Source: Rhizaria sp. SCN 62-66 (taxonomy: Eukaryota; Rhizaria, unplaced). Taken from it: a stretch of 64,000 nucleotides of DNA. Location of the stretch: assembly GCA_001724265.1 (NCBI GenBank), contig MEDY01000024.1, positions 1 to 64,000 of the forward strand. The letters run 5' to 3'. How positions within the stretch are numbered: position 1 is the first letter of the stretch; every line of letters begins with the position of its first letter. Positions 10,288 to 21,420 of this stretch are shown here, piece by piece. The notes under the pieces were generated by a model. That model was not told the DNA's origin. It worked only from the letters and a program-made list of their open reading frames with translations, and searched no databases. A program made the translations under genes and the position numbers.

Positions 10288-10927
10288 GCGTCGCAACGCG
10301 CGCGCTGATGCCACGCGACGAGGGTGTCAACGCACGATCAAGCGTTCGCACTTGGTTGTGTTTATTATAGTATTCCAGGCGTGCGTTGGATAACTTTAGC
10401 TGAAGCTTACACACGCCTGACATTTTCTTTTTCTCATTTCTTTTTATCTCTTTTTGTTTTTTTGATGTGTATTTTTGTACTCTCTCTACGAGTGTGGTAG
10501 AGAAATTGCAAGTGCACTGACAAAGTAGAGAGTGTTGTTGTCTTCGCGTTTCGATGCAGCACACTCGGTTTTCTACTGACTAAAATCTATTTTACTAAGA
10601 CGTATTCAATAATAAGTTGTTGATTACACACTCAAATACACTTTAGATAAACTTTTAAAACGCCGCACGATGTGTTTGAGTTCCTCGCTCGCCGTAACAA
10701 TCGGAATAATTGTCACTGTGGTATTCGATGTATTCAACGCTCAATGTTAGTTTGACCTTACGTTGACGTTTAGTTTAATAATACGTGGACGCGAAATGAT
10801 TTCGAGATATTATATACATTGTGTTCGTAGCATAATGGCAGTTGCAGTCGCAGCTACTCCTATCAACTCAAATAGCTTCTGCTCACTTAGCCTCCGCACT
10901 GCCTGTCAGGCTGACTTAGTGAGTTGT
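10288..10927. other. Intergenic between convergent 3' ends
   Basis: AT-rich sequence between the NDUFA9 stop and the GNL1 stop, presumably the two 3' untranslated regions. A T-rich stretch lies at about 10425-10465. No gene is seen. Confidence 0.5.
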
Positions 10928-13900
10928 TCAGACAATGGGCTTAACGACCGTGGGCACCTTGATGTCCTCGGCCGGGGGCGCGAAGTAGAAGGGGATGTGT
11001 CCGTCGGCCACAGCGTAGAGGATGGCCTGCGCGGCGCGGTTGATGTCGAGCCGCCCCGACGCAAGCGTGAAGCCGCGCTTGACCGCGTATTGCTCGCAGA
11101 TGGCGTACGCAGACCACGGGTACCGCGGCGAGCCCTCGCTGCCGCCGTCTTCCTCCTCCTCCTCCTCCGCAGCGTCAGCGTCTGCCCCGATCTTGCCGTC
11201 AGCACCCTTCTTGGCGGCCGCGGCCTTGTGTCCGTGCGCACCGGACATGTGGGCCTGCGTGCCGGTTTCGCCGTCGGCGGGCGGCTTGATGCCCAACACG
11301 TCCTCAAGCGGAATGCGCTCGCTGAGGTAGTGCACCGCGGCGACGTACTCGCGCGTGTGCGGAATCGGGAACAGACCCGCAAGCACTTGCAGCGGACGCG
11401 GGATGTCGACCGCGGGAAAGATCAGGCCTGGGCAGTCGCAGAGCACCGTCGTGGCGTTGATCTTGAGCGGTTGCACGATCTTGGTGTGGCCAGGCTGGCG
11501 CGAGACGGAGAGGACCTTCTTGCCCGTCAGTGCGTTGATCAAGCTAGAGTGATGCAAACAAGGAAATTGAACACAAAAGATGTTAGCATGGATACATTGA
11601 CAAAATATGCGCGGAAATATAAGATATTTCAACAATTAGTTCATTTTTTTGTGAGTCGTGCGCGTACCTCGACTTGCCGGCGTTGGGATGGCCGACGGTG
11701 CCAATTGTGAGCATCACGCCCATGGCCTCGGCGGCCGCTTTGGCAGCCTCCGCGGCGGCCTCTTCGTCGACACTGCCCTCGCTGCCGCTGTCATCCTCGT
11801 CCTCGTCCTCATCTTCGGTGTTCTCATGGTCATCGTCGTCGTCGCTGTCGTTGTGCTTGCCCTTGCCGCCCTTTGCGCTCTTAGCACCCTTACCCTTGCC
11901 GCCCTTACCGCCCTTGCTGCTGTCGTAATCCGAGTCAGAGTTGTCGCCCGCACCCTTCTTGCCCGCGTTGAGGATCGCAGCCAGCCCCGCGAGCCGGTTC
12001 CGCGTGCGCCGGTTGCCGCCCACCTCGCCGGCCAGCACACGCGCCACATCATCACCAACATACGCGCGCGCCCGGCCAACCTCACCGCCGCCAGAGCCAG
12101 AACGGTGCGCGCCGCGCTGCCCGCGCTTGTCCTTCTTGTTCTTCTTCTTATTGCTGTTGCTGTTGAGAGACAGTGCAGACAGCGCGGCCGCAGCGTCGTC
12201 GTCGTCGCCGGCCTCGTCGTCCTCGTTCTCGGAGCCCGAGCCGCCCTCGAGGGCGGCGGCGTCCTCGACCGCGGCGCCAAAAAGGCCCTCCGCAGCCTTC
12301 GCCTTAGGCTTAGCCTGACCGGCAACACCGACCGCATCCTCGGCGTCCTCGTCCTCATCATCATCGCCGTCGTCTGCAGTCTTGGTCGCCTTGCCGGCCG
12401 CCTTGCTCTGAAGGTACGCCGCCTGCGCCTTGAGCCGCGCGCGCAGCTCGGCAAGCTCCTGCTCGCGCTTCTCCTGCACCTGCGCGCGCGAGACCGTCTC
12501 GCGGCCTGACAGCAGGCGTGACGCGGTGAAGTTCACCGTCGCAGCCACGGCGTCGGCCTCGAGCTCCTCCGCGGCAAAGTCGCCACTACCCGCGCTGCTC
12601 GTGGTGCTCAGACGGCGCGCGTCGCCGCCCTTGGTAGCCGCCTGCTGCTGCTTGCCGCTCGCAGCGGCAGCGGCCTTGGCCGCTGCGGCAGGCGCGGCGG
12701 CGGGGGCGATGGCGCCCGTGGCAATATTCACGATGCCCGCGCCGCGCTCGCGGATGAGCCCGCGGCAGGCCTCGAGCAGGGCGTCCACGCCCACAGGGTC
12801 GAGCAGCGGCGAGCGCTTCATGCGGCCGACCTGCCGCGCGTGCGCCGCGAGGTCGCTATCGGTCGTGGCCAGCAGCGCCGACTCGATCACGGCCAGCTCG
12901 GAGGCCGAGAGCGAGCGCGCAGCGTCGGCGTCGTGGTGCGCGTGCGCGACGGCAGCCGGCGCGGGCGCGGGCGTGCCGTGCGCGGCGGCCGAGGCGGCGG
13001 CGGCCGCGGCGGAAGCCTCGGATGCGAGTGCGATGCGGTGCGCGGCCGAGGGGTAAGATGAGAAGAGGACGACGTGCAGCAAAGGGTACTTGGCCGCAAA
13101 CCACTTCTGCCACGCACGCAACACAGCCAGCGGCACCAGGTCGATTTTGTTCAGCAGCAACAGCAGAGGCTTCTTCAGGTCCTGTGTCGAGGTGAAAGCA
13201 AGATGTTTGAAAAATAGAGAGTTCGGTGTTAGACAACGAAGATGGATGAGAATAAAGCCAGAGCAGAAATATATTAGATACAAGTTATCCTGCGTCATAG
13301 ATCTTTGTTTTCGTGTGTTAATAAGACTGCCGTAGACTACCGTACCTGCGTGATATAGGAGTAGAGTCCCGGGTTGAAGTGCAGCAGCGGGTGCCGAGCA
13401 TCGGCGACGAGGATGAGGATGTGGCTCTTCTCAGCCGTGCGCCAGAGCTGCCGCCACACGTTGAGATTGTGCTCAAAGTGGTTCAGCCGGTCCGCGCCGT
13501 ACTCGGTGTAGAGCCGTGTAAGATACATGCGGAAGTACTCGGCCTCCTGCGCGTGCAGCTGCGCCGCGGTCATAGTCACAGACCACGGCGGCCGCGACGG
13601 GATCGGCAGCGCCGCGGTGGCGTAGAAGTTCGGCGACGCCGGCGCGCCCGTCAGCCGCGGCGGGTACACGCCGCGCGCGTTGGGCGTGCAGCGGATCAGC
13701 GGCTTCGTGGCGGCCAGACGGCGCTCCTTGATGCCTTCGGCGTCGTCCTTGGCGAAGACTGTGCGGATGGTGGTCCCGCCGCTGGCCTTGGTGCCGGTGT
13801 ATGAGACCGCCGTGCTCTCGAACGAGGTCAGCATGGGCAGCAGGCCGCGGCCGCGGGAGACCGTGTGGAAGCCGCCGTCGTCGGCGGAGGACTTAACCAC

Positions 13901-14251
13901 GCCCGCGGCGGCGTCAGCGGCGGAGAGAGTCGCGGCGGTGAAAGCATCGAGGTTCACGTCTTCGGCGCTCTCGCCAGCGCCAGCGCTGTACTTGCCGGCG
14001 CCAGCGCCACGACCGCCAGCAGCGCTGCCGCCGGAGAACTTGCCGCCCTTGCGGGCACCCTTACCGGAACTGGTGTTGTCGTTGCCGTCAGGGTTGCCGC
14101 CGCCGCCCTTGATGGTCTTTTGCTTGCGGTTCTTGGTGTCTAGCGTGGGGACGTCCTTCCAAACGCTGAGATCAATCGGAGCCGATTCCGGCTCGCGCAC
14201 GGGGGAAGAAGAGTCGTCGCGGTAGCGGTCCTTCTTGCCACGGCGTGACAT
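10928..14251 (-). CDS. GNL1: GNL1-type circularly permuted GTPase
   Basis: A member of the HSR1/MMR1 (YlqF-related) GTPases. Exons are 14251-13346, 13181-11668 and 11543-10928; introns are 164 and 124 bases with donors GTACGG and GTACGC. The predicted length is about 1,011 residues, versus about 607 in human GNL1. Motifs appear in permuted order: G4 LLLLLNKIDLVP at the exon 1/2 junction, then G1 TIGTVGHPNAGKSS across the exon 2/3 junction, SVSRQPGHTK (G2 region) and G3 DCPGLIFP. GNL1 rather than LSG1 is indicated by RPPWSVTMTAAQLHAQEAEY, HFEHNLNVWRQLWR, and ICEQYAVKRG near the C-terminus. Roughly 400 extra Ala/Glu/Asp/Lys-rich residues separate G4 from G1. The N-terminus is basic (MSRRGKKDRYR). 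Confidence 0.92.
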
Positions 14252-15272
14252 GATAGCTGTGATGCAATGACGCGACGCAAACGGAAAAGAGGGGTAGGAT
14301 CTGTGGTGAGTTTCAAGCGGCACGTATCGATCCAAGAAATATACAGTTTTTGCAAAGACATAGTGCATTAAAATAAAGAATATATATAGTTGCGTATTAA
14401 ACAGTGCTATTGCACTTGATTATATCCTGTTCTCTCGGGAGTGGGTGGTGTAATCTGCGTTGAAGGGCGGCCGAGATCCCGATGTTCCGAAAGAGTGACG
14501 GCAGTCTGATGACACCAGAACTTGTGGTTAGAAACATGTTTCATGCACTTTTGTGCGTTTCTGAAATAATAAAGCCAAAACACTGGCATAACCACATTAA
14601 AATCTGCATTTGATTTTTTATTTTCAGCAACTCGTTTCTTCAAGCTGTGAAAACACAGACATATCTCGTGATCCCTGACTCCAACTCTGCGTAACATAAC
14701 ATTCACAACCTTGTTTACGATAGCTTGCGGTTCTGGTTGCTTCCAACTCTTGCGAAAGCGGCTCTCATGTTGTATTACAACGATTTTTATTTGTTCATAT
14801 GAGCAAACTAAATCGGGTCGATACCTACGCTGGCTCAGCAACTTGAAATAGTTGACCTATGTCATTTATGCGACTTGAAGTCAGACAAACGCGGGAGATA
14901 ATATGGTTATATGAGCGCCTTTACATCAAATACATATGCCAGGAGTGTTAAGTTGGTGTAACATAAGAGTTAGCTCCTGAACTAATGGAATGGCATGAGC
15001 CACTCACAGTCCTAGGTCAAGATGACCAAGGAGAAGGGTCAGCCTGAGATGCGAAACTTCCGAAGATGTTTCGACTTGAGCCAACGATGTTTTGGGGTGT
15101 GCGTGCTACTTAAAGTGCTGCCGTACCGTATTTTTTTTATTCTCACTAACTGTGTTCTTTCAACAACCGTTTCCCCCTCAATCTAAGACGACACGAACAC
15201 TGGGTCACGCATCGCCATTTCGCAAGACCTCCTCGTGCTCTCACATCGTTCTGCGCACTGCACGTGCGTTCT
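14252..15272. other. Intergenic, divergent promoters
   Basis: About 1 kb separates the GNL1 start and the ADAM-like gene start. It is AT-rich near GNL1. A minus-strand open frame at 14407-14841 is atypically AT-rich for coding DNA here and shows no recognisable domain. I see no RNA gene. Confidence 0.5.
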
Positions 15273-16757
15273 ATGCGCATGGCACTAGTATTGCACGCTG
15301 GCAAGGTTTGCATAATGCTTGCGCAAAGCTTACTTTCTGCATTCCTCCTGGCTTGGCTATGCTTTGGACATATTCAAGTTGAGGGCGCACTCCCCACTGC
15401 ATCACCCGTTGTGCATGACGTCGCAAGACCCACTGACGCCGGCAATAGTGACATTTATGCATTAAACACCCCGCCTCCTGCTCCAGTTATGCAGTTAACA
15501 GCGAGCGCGGCGAGCATTTCCCGTCGGCAGCCGATTGAATTCACATCGGCCTCGGTGCCTGACTCTCCCGCTGCAGACTCCTCGTCGCAACGCACTGCAG
15601 ACGCTGCCCGCAACAGTCCCGTTACGCCAGCAGCTTACGCGACCGGACTTCACGATGCAACAAAAATCTTGCACATCGAGCCCGTTGCCCGCCTCACGAT
15701 TGCGTTCCCCGCCATGTCCGCCGCAGCCGCAGCGGCAGCCGCAGCGTTCCCGGCAGCAACACCTCTCTCGCCCCTCCGCTCCCGCGCCCGCGCCACGTCC
15801 CCGCCGGCCGCTTCGCTGTCCCCTCGCCTTGCATCAGCATTCCGCTCCCTCGCCGGGCGCGCGGCGGGCGCCCGCGAGTTCGCCGGCGGCCGTGAAGACG
15901 ACTCGCGCGCCTACACTGACAGCAGGGGCGTCTCGCGGCCTTACGGCGACAGCGTGATGATCGCGTTTGATGCGTACGGGGAACACTTCGAGCTTGACCT
16001 GTCTATTGAAGAGGATTTGTTTTCGCCCGACGTGCTGGTGACGGTGAACTACCCAGGGCCCGGGCCGGCTCCGGCTGATATCAAAGCTAGCTACTCCGAC
16101 GGGCTGCCGCGGCTCGTTCCCACAGCTACAAACACGAACGGCAACGCGGACTCAGTCCGCAGTAGTGACGGTGAGGCTACAACATCAACTACAATGCCTG
16201 CGCCGCGGTTGACCACATTTGTTGGCCAGTTTTCCGAGAGCATCAGCGGTGACGGCAAGGACGACAACGCACACGGCGAGAGCAAAGGCTTTGCAAGTGT
16301 GACACTCTTCCCTGACGGCAGCATCGAGGGCGTCGTAAGCAAGAACGGCGAGATCTACCACGTCCAGCGCGCGCGCGAGCACGAGGTGACCGAGGGCGCC
16401 GCGGCCGCGGACCAGCTCGAAGCGAGCAGTCTCGCGCAAGATGGCGGCGGGCTCACGGTGTACCGCATGAGCGATCTCATGACCGTGGACGAGGACGGGG
16501 AACCGGTGTTGGGCTGCGGCGCTGAGCAGCCGCTCAAGGGTACGGTTACTGTAGGCACGTTGAGGCATGCAGCTGATGGCGACGCTGGGCCTTCTTATGA
16601 CGACGACGACGATGACGACGAGGATGACGATGACTTGTCACTCGAGGACGAGCTGCTGGTATATCAATATCTTGAGCTCGAATTTGGCAGCAACAACGCA
16701 GACAACGCAGCTAATAGAAATAGGCTGCCCGGCGCTGATCAAAATGACAAAGTGTAG
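15273..16757 (+). CDS. ADAM-like protease, N-terminal part to in-frame TAG
   Basis: This 494-codon segment supplies the signal peptide and propeptide of a metzincin. ATG 15273 (alternatives 15279 and 15315) starts a hydrophobic leader (MLAQSLLSAFLLAWLCFGHI). The later part resembles the M12B propeptide: FELDLSIEEDLFSPDVLVTV, then FVGQFSES, then SKGFASVTLFPDGSIEGVVS. GCGA near 16515 may be the inhibitory cysteine. An acidic run follows near 16600. The frame ends at TAG 16755-16757. The same frame then stays open for 33 codons to the next ATG at 16854 and on to 20945, where the catalytic domain lies. I therefore read the two parts as one gene interrupted by one stop codon. Confidence 0.8.
   Translation: MRMALVLHAGKVCIMLAQSLLSAFLLAWLCFGHIQVEGALPTASPVVHDVARPTDAGNSDIYALNTPPPAPVMQLTASAASISRRQPIEFTSASVPDSPAADSSSQRTADAARNSPVTPAAYATGLHDATKILHIEPVARLTIAFPAMSAAAAAAAAAFPAATPLSPLRSRARATSPPAASLSPRLASAFRSLAGRAAGAREFAGGREDDSRAYTDSRGVSRPYGDSVMIAFDAYGEHFELDLSIEEDLFSPDVLVTVNYPGPGPAPADIKASYSDGLPRLVPTATNTNGNADSVRSSDGEATTSTTMPAPRLTTFVGQFSESISGDGKDDNAHGESKGFASVTLFPDGSIEGVVSKNGEIYHVQRAREHEVTEGAAAADQLEASSLAQDGGGLTVYRMSDLMTVDEDGEPVLGCGAEQPLKGTVTVGTLRHAADGDAGPSYDDDDDDDEDDDDLSLEDELLVYQYLELEFGSNNADNAANRNRLPGADQNDKV
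16755..16757 (+). other. Single in-frame TAG between propeptide and protease
   Basis: The stop is followed by CAACTT, which matches the UAG-CARYYA readthrough context at five of six positions. Both flanks are open in this frame from 15273 to 20945. Alternatives are a nonsense allele, a base-call error, or a 54-base in-frame intron (GT at 16752, AG at 16804-16805). That intron's donor is unlike the GTACG donors used elsewhere and it is shorter than any other intron here. Confidence 0.75.
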
Positions 16758-19700
16758 CAACTTGAAACCAATCCCGACACTGCAGACAAACCCGTATCCG
16801 TAGAGACTTCAAGTCGCATTGGTCTCTCGCTTGGAGATCGTCTAGGTCGTGCAATGGCACCGCTTCAGGTCAATCTCCTCGAAACTCTTGTTGAGCGCAG
16901 CAACCACTATAACGGGTGGACTCGCACGTCCGAAGGCGGCAACGGTCACGGGCACGGCGGCGCGGCGGAAGATCGCCGCAATGACGGCAGGGACCGTTAC
17001 GAAAGGGCGATAGAATTTGTCGAGCGCAGTCCATACCGTAATCACAGCAAGAGTAGCAGTGGGGGCGAGGCCAACTGCACTGCGGAAGCTCACGCTACGA
17101 ACAACACGTGTGCTAAAAAGACATCGGTTCCATTATCGCAGGTTCTGAGCATGATTGACACAATCTCCAACACACTTTCAAAGATTGTGCCTAAAGTTAC
17201 TCAAAGCACGGGTACCGTAGACGCCGACACTGGCACTGCTAGCCCCTCGGTTTCCTCATCGCATGTGCTCTCTGGCGGGATTCAACTTATGGCTAACGAG
17301 AAGAGCGCCGATACAGGTGCTGCATTCTCTGCGGCTGCTCTGCCGACAGCTATCCCGCAGTCAGTCTCTTCTAGCGCAAACGCAGCTTCTCCAAAGCGCA
17401 GCATTAGTCCTGTTGATCAGGCAAGACGTAACATGCTAAACTGGCGCACAAACATCGCAGCCCGCGCCAAAAACGCCAACACAAACACAAACAACAAGAG
17501 CGGCAACGGCAAGAGCACGGCGACTGCCGCAACTGCAGGGAAGAAGGGCTTTGCAGAAGGGTTGCTGCAACAAGCGAGCACGTCCCGCCGGCCTGCAAGG
17601 CACATGGGCTGGAGCGAAGGCCTACGTGGTACGCATGAAAGCGCGGGTTCAAGTGCCTATGCCAGTTCAGCGAAGAACAAGGTTGCGGGTGCATCAAGTG
17701 CGCAACAGCAAAACAGTCAGCAATTTGACAGTAGTTTAAAGAGTCTCAAGAAAAGTGTGAGAACTATGTCTAACAGTGTTGCAGACAGTCCTGCAACAAG
17801 CGGCAGCAGTGGTGACTTTATGGGTGAAAATGATAATGACACTGATTTATACGCGGATGCAGTGCTACTGGGCGAGCTTCGCCGCCATGGCCAGGAGCTT
17901 AATCGTCTTCTTAAAGAATATCGTCGTAGCAATCGTCGTGATAGGACTCTTAGCAGGCGTAGTGATCGCGCTCACATTGCACACCCACTCACCCACGCCT
18001 ACACTGATAAGCAGAGTGCCGGTGCAGACACGGTAGATAATCTTGCGTCTGCAATGTTTGCGCCTTCCGCATCATCTGCCGCACGCCAAACACTACTAAA
18101 GCGCTGGACCAGCTGCTTTCCCGGCTCAGCCACATCCTCCCGGCGCTTTCATGTGGGTGTTGCTGCAGACATTGGCTTTTACACAGCGCACAACAGTTCG
18201 CTGGCTACTGTGCAGGCCAAGATCAGCGCCGTGTTCTCCCAGGCCAACGCGGTGTTCCTGACGCAGGTCGGCGTGTACCTCTCGGTTGCGCAGCTCGACA
18301 TGCGCAACGCAGACGGCGGGCCCGACTGGAACAGCTACGGTCGGGCTGACTCGCGCCAGAAGTGTCTCACCACGTCCGCGCTGCTGGACAGCATGGCGAC
18401 GTGGCGCGCCAGCACGTCGCCGTCAACGCGCGGCGCGTGGATGTTGATGACAGACTGTTTTCCGCCGCCGGGCACCGTTGGCTACGCGTACATCGGCACG
18501 TCGTGTCTGAGCAAACACTCTGTCGGCTGGTCGTCGCTGTCGACCGCTCTGTGGCGGACAACAGCACACGAGTTCGCGCACATCCTCGGTGCATCGCACT
18601 CGAGTCTGGGCGGTGTCATGGACCCTACGTCTGACGGCCGCCTGAGCAACACAGACAGTGAAAATCCTGGCGAGTATGGATTCGACAATGTAACCAACAA
18701 ACCTGACATGTGCGAGCATATCACCAAGTCTCTCGCCGGGACCAATACTGTGTTCAGCGGCAACACGCGCATTTCAAACGAGCAGTGCTGGGGCGCAATG
18801 ACCCTCGCGTGCGGCAACGGGGTTGTTGAGACCGGCGAGGAATGCGACCCACCGTCGGCGTGTTGCACCAGCGACTGCCGCTGGCGGCCTCCCGCGGACT
18901 GTAACAACAGCGGGCCGTGCTGCGTGGCATGTCGCGCACAGCCGGTGACCCTGCCATGTGACGATGGCAAGGGATACTGCGCCGCCGGCGGCCAGTGTGC
19001 AGCCTCGGTCTGCGGGAACTATCAAGGTCTTGAGCCGTGCGGAGTTGATCCAACGAACGTGTGCTTGCAGCGGTGCCTTTACCAAGGAACGTGCATTGAC
19101 CTATCAACAGTCAAAAGCAATGGCCAGACGCTGCCGTTTGCTGTGCCCAATGGCTCTCCCTGTGGCGTCGCCAGCGAGCGCCCGACTGCAACGTGCAAGA
19201 CTACCAGCCTCAGTGAGTCAACGTGCGTTCCCGCTAAGTACCAGTGGTACGCAGGCGAGTACGGTGCGTGTTCCCGCTGCTACAACGGCACGCAAGCGCG
19301 CACCGTGCACTGCGTCGACATCACCACGGCCTCAGTTGCTGGCGACGGCAGCACCGCGGCCGTTGTGCACACCGACAACTGCGCGGGGTCTGGGCAGCCC
19401 ACCGCGGAGCGCGCGTGCTCGAGCTCCTGCGACTATAAGTGGGAGCTCGGCGCCTGGAGCGCGTGTACCGGTCCCTGCGGCACGGGGCAGCGCACGCGGT
19501 CCGTGCAGTGCGTCGTCGACAACCACGACGCGAGCACGAGCACGGAGCTCGTTGTGGCGGCAGAAGTGTTGTGCGTGACGGCGTTTGGTGCAAAGCCTGT
19601 CGCGTCCGAGGGATGTGCACTGACGAGCTCGTGCACATACAGGTGGGTGTCGGGTGACTGGGGCAGCTGCTCGATAGACTGCGGAACGACGCCGGGTAAC

Positions 19701-20945
19701 CAGACGCGCGATGTCACATGCGCGCGAGTTGGGGACTCCACCAACGCGGCCGTCGATGTTTCACTCTGCACGGCAACGGGGAGTGCCGCGGGAACAAAGC
19801 CCGATGTTAGTCGATCGTGTCAGAATAGTAACGTGTGCGTATTTGCATGGGAACTTAGCACTTACGGCACGTGCACCGCTGCATGCGTTGACCTACCAGG
19901 TATTCGAACGCGCACTGTTACATGTGTCGGTTTGTCGTCAGCTGCGGTAAGCGCTCTTGGTGGCGCCAACAACGTCCCGTCGGTCCTCACCCAGACCGCA
20001 GTCGCACCCGCCACCGGCGTCGTCACCAGCGCAGGCCGCTACACAGTCACGGACACGCGCTGCGTCGCCGCCGACCGGCCTGAAGGCGCTGAGCCCTGCA
20101 CCAGCACCGAGCCGTGCACGTACCAGTGGGTGGCCTCTGAGTGGGGCCAATGCAGCAGCGACTGCGGCCGTGGCACGCAGCGCCGCACGCTCTCCTGCGT
20201 CAAAACAGGCCCCGGCGCCGGCGCGCTAGACTTGGAGCCGAGCACGCTGCCGCTGATGCCGATACCGCCCCAGTCCGTGCCCGCGGCGCTGTCCCTGTGC
20301 GCCGTGGCCGAGAAGCCCACAGAGTCGCGCTCCTGCGCCGAGGCCGAAGGCTGCGCGGAGCTGCTTTGGTACACGGGCGCGTGGGAGATGTGCTCCGCGG
20401 CCTGCGTCAAGGACGGCAACGGCACACAGACGCGACAGGTTGTCTGCACCGAGCGCGCGCAGGTCGCCAACAGTCCAGTACGCGGCGGAGACTACGACGC
20501 CGGCGACGCGGCGTGCCTCACCGCGGTCGGCGCCAAGCCCACCGTGGTGCAGAACTGCCGGGCGCCGTGGGCGTGCGTCTTCGGCTGGGCCGCCGGGACC
20601 TGGGGCGACTGCGTGGTCGACGCCGCCGCGGCCGCGGGCGACGCGTGCGTAGGACAGCAGACGCGGTCGGTGTACTGTGCAGCCACGGGCGACCCCGCTA
20701 AGGCGCCTGTGGCGTTGGGCAACTGCGCCAGTGTGGGCAGCGACACGCTGCCGACGACCACGCGCGCGTGCATTCCGCAGACCTGCGGTGGCGCGGATAA
20801 TAGCGACAGCTCAAGCGCTTCAAATGCGGCCGCTGCAGCTGCGGACTATAGCGCGAGTGCAATGACGGTCGCGATGATTGCGGCGGCTACGATAGGCGTT
20901 ATGATGTGGGCCGCAGCAAAGAACACTGCCAATATGGCTGCGTAA
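16758..20945 (+). CDS. ADAM-like metalloprotease with thrombospondin repeats
   Basis: The frame is open from 16758; the first ATG is 16854, giving 1,363 residues from there. A zinc motif HEFAHILGASH (18567-18599) with a following VMDP Met-turn marks a metzincin related to ADAM/ADAMTS (M12B). A Cys-rich disintegrin-like stretch follows (ACGNGVVETGEECDPPSACC, from about 18805). About seven TSP1-like repeats run from about 19235 to 20790, each opening with an aromatic-rich segment such as YKWELGAWSACTGPCGTGQR. A hydrophobic segment near the C-terminus (AMTVAMIAAATIGVMMWAAA, then a short tail) suggests a membrane anchor. This part has no signal peptide of its own, so it needs the upstream segment at 15273-16757. 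A Ser/Asn-rich linker separates the propeptide from the protease. Substrates are unknown, probably surface or matrix proteins. Confidence 0.9.
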   Translation, partial: QLETNPDTADKPVSVETSSRIGLSLGDRLGRAMAPLQVNLLETLVERSNHYNGWTRTSEGGNGHGHGGAAEDRRNDGRDRYERAIEFVERSPYRNHSKSSSGGEANCTAEAHATNNTCAKKTSVPLSQVLSMIDTISNTLSKIVPKVTQSTGTVDADTGTASPSVSSSHVLSGGIQLMANEKSADTGAAFSAAALPTAIPQSVSSSANAASPKRSISPVDQARRNMLNWRTNIAARAKNANTNTNNKSGNGKSTATAATAGKKGFAEGLLQQASTSRRPARHMGWSEGLRGTHESAGSSAYASSAKNKVAGASSAQQQNSQQFDSSLKSLKKSVRTMSNSVADSPATSGSSGDFMGENDNDTDLYADAVLLGELRRHGQELNRLLKEYRRSNRRDRTLSRRSDRAHIAHPLTHAYTDKQSAGADTVDNLASAMFAPSASSAARQTLLKRWTSCFPGSATSSRRFHVGVAADIGFYTAHNSSLATVQAKISAVFSQANAVFLTQVGVYLSVAQLDMRNADGGPDWNSYGRADSRQKCLTTSALLDSMATWRASTSPSTRGAWMLMTDCFPPPGTVGYAYIGTSCLSKHSVGWSSLSTALWRTTAHEFAHILGASHSSLGGVMDPTSDGRLSNTDSENPGEYGFDNVTNKPDMCEHITKSLAGTNTVFSGNTRISNEQCWGAMTLACGNGVVETGEECDPPSACCTSDCRWRPPADCNNSGPCCVACRAQPVTLPCDDGKGYCAAGGQCAASVCGNYQGLEPCGVDPTNVCLQRCLYQGTCIDLSTVKSNGQTLPFAVPNGSPCGVASERPTATCKTTSLSESTCVPAKYQWYAGEYGACSRCYNGTQARTVHCVDITTASVAGDGSTAAVVHTDNCAGSGQPTAERACSSSCDYKWELGAWSACTGPCGTGQRTRSVQCVVDNHDASTSTELVVAAEVLCVTAFGAKPVASEGCALTSSCTYRWVSGDWGSCSIDCGTTPGNQTRDVTCARVGDSTNAAVDVSLCTATGSAAGTKPDVSRSCQNSNVCVFAWELSTYGTCTAACVDLPGIRTRTVTCVGLSSAAVSALGGANNVPSVLTQTAVAPATGVVTSAGRYTVTDTRCVAADRPEGAEPCTSTEPCTYQWVASEWGQCSSDCGRGTQRRTLSCVKTGPGAGALDLEPSTLPLMPIPPQSVPAALSLCAVAEKPTESRSCAEAEGCAELLWYTGAWEMCSAACVKDGNGTQTRQVVCTERAQVANSPVRGGDYDAGDAACLTAVGAKPTVVQNCRAPWACVFGWAAGTWGDCVVDAAAAAGDACVGQQTRSVYCAATGDPAKAPVALGNCASVGSDTLPTTTRACIPQTCGGADNSDSSSASNAAAAAADYSASAMTVAMIAAATIGVMMWAAAKNTANMAA

Positions 20946-21420
20946 CTGCCGTGTGGGACTGAAAGGAACTGAAACCAATTTTTGCAGCAGCTTAATCGTT
21001 TATGAATTGTTTGAGTTTGTGTTGTGATGTTTTTTGTCGTCTATCCGCTGTTGAAACCTGTGCTGTTCCATTATTAGTTTTTAACTGTGATCGTGTTAGT
21101 GAGTTTTGTTGACGGCTCTTCTTGTTCTATCTTGCCGATATGATGCTACAAGTGATGTGATCAAAGTAGTGTCAGTCTGTTTTAATTTTGATTTTTAACT
21201 GATTGGCGTGATCAAGTTTGCATTGCAGAATCACGACTAGTGACTCGATGATGCGTCTTTCATCTCGCCTGACAACGAACGCAATCACACGCGAACATAA
21301 TAGAGATTATACATACAGCAATCAATCAAGCAGTTGTATTAAATACAGTGTGGCTATAACTTGCCAAGATGTCGATGAATCAAGAGAAAATGAACAAAAA
21401 TCAAGGAGAACTGAGCGGCA
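20946..21420. other. Intergenic between convergent genes
   Basis: AT-rich 3' flanks of the ADAM-like gene (+) and the ANGEL gene (-). No gene is seen. Confidence 0.5.

Noticed and set aside
9034-10314. Long minus-strand open frame (426 codons) opposite NDUFA9
   Set aside because: It is a shadow of GC-rich codon use on the plus strand. The plus-strand frame has clear family motifs and this one has none.
10928-14251. Assignment of the GTPase to LSG1
   Set aside because: My first reading was LSG1, but the RPPW segment, HFEHNLNVWRQLWR and the C-terminal ICE..KRG segment match GNL1 better.
14407-14841. 144-codon minus-strand open frame upstream of GNL1
   Set aside because: Its codon content is unlike the GC-rich genes around it and no homology is recognised.
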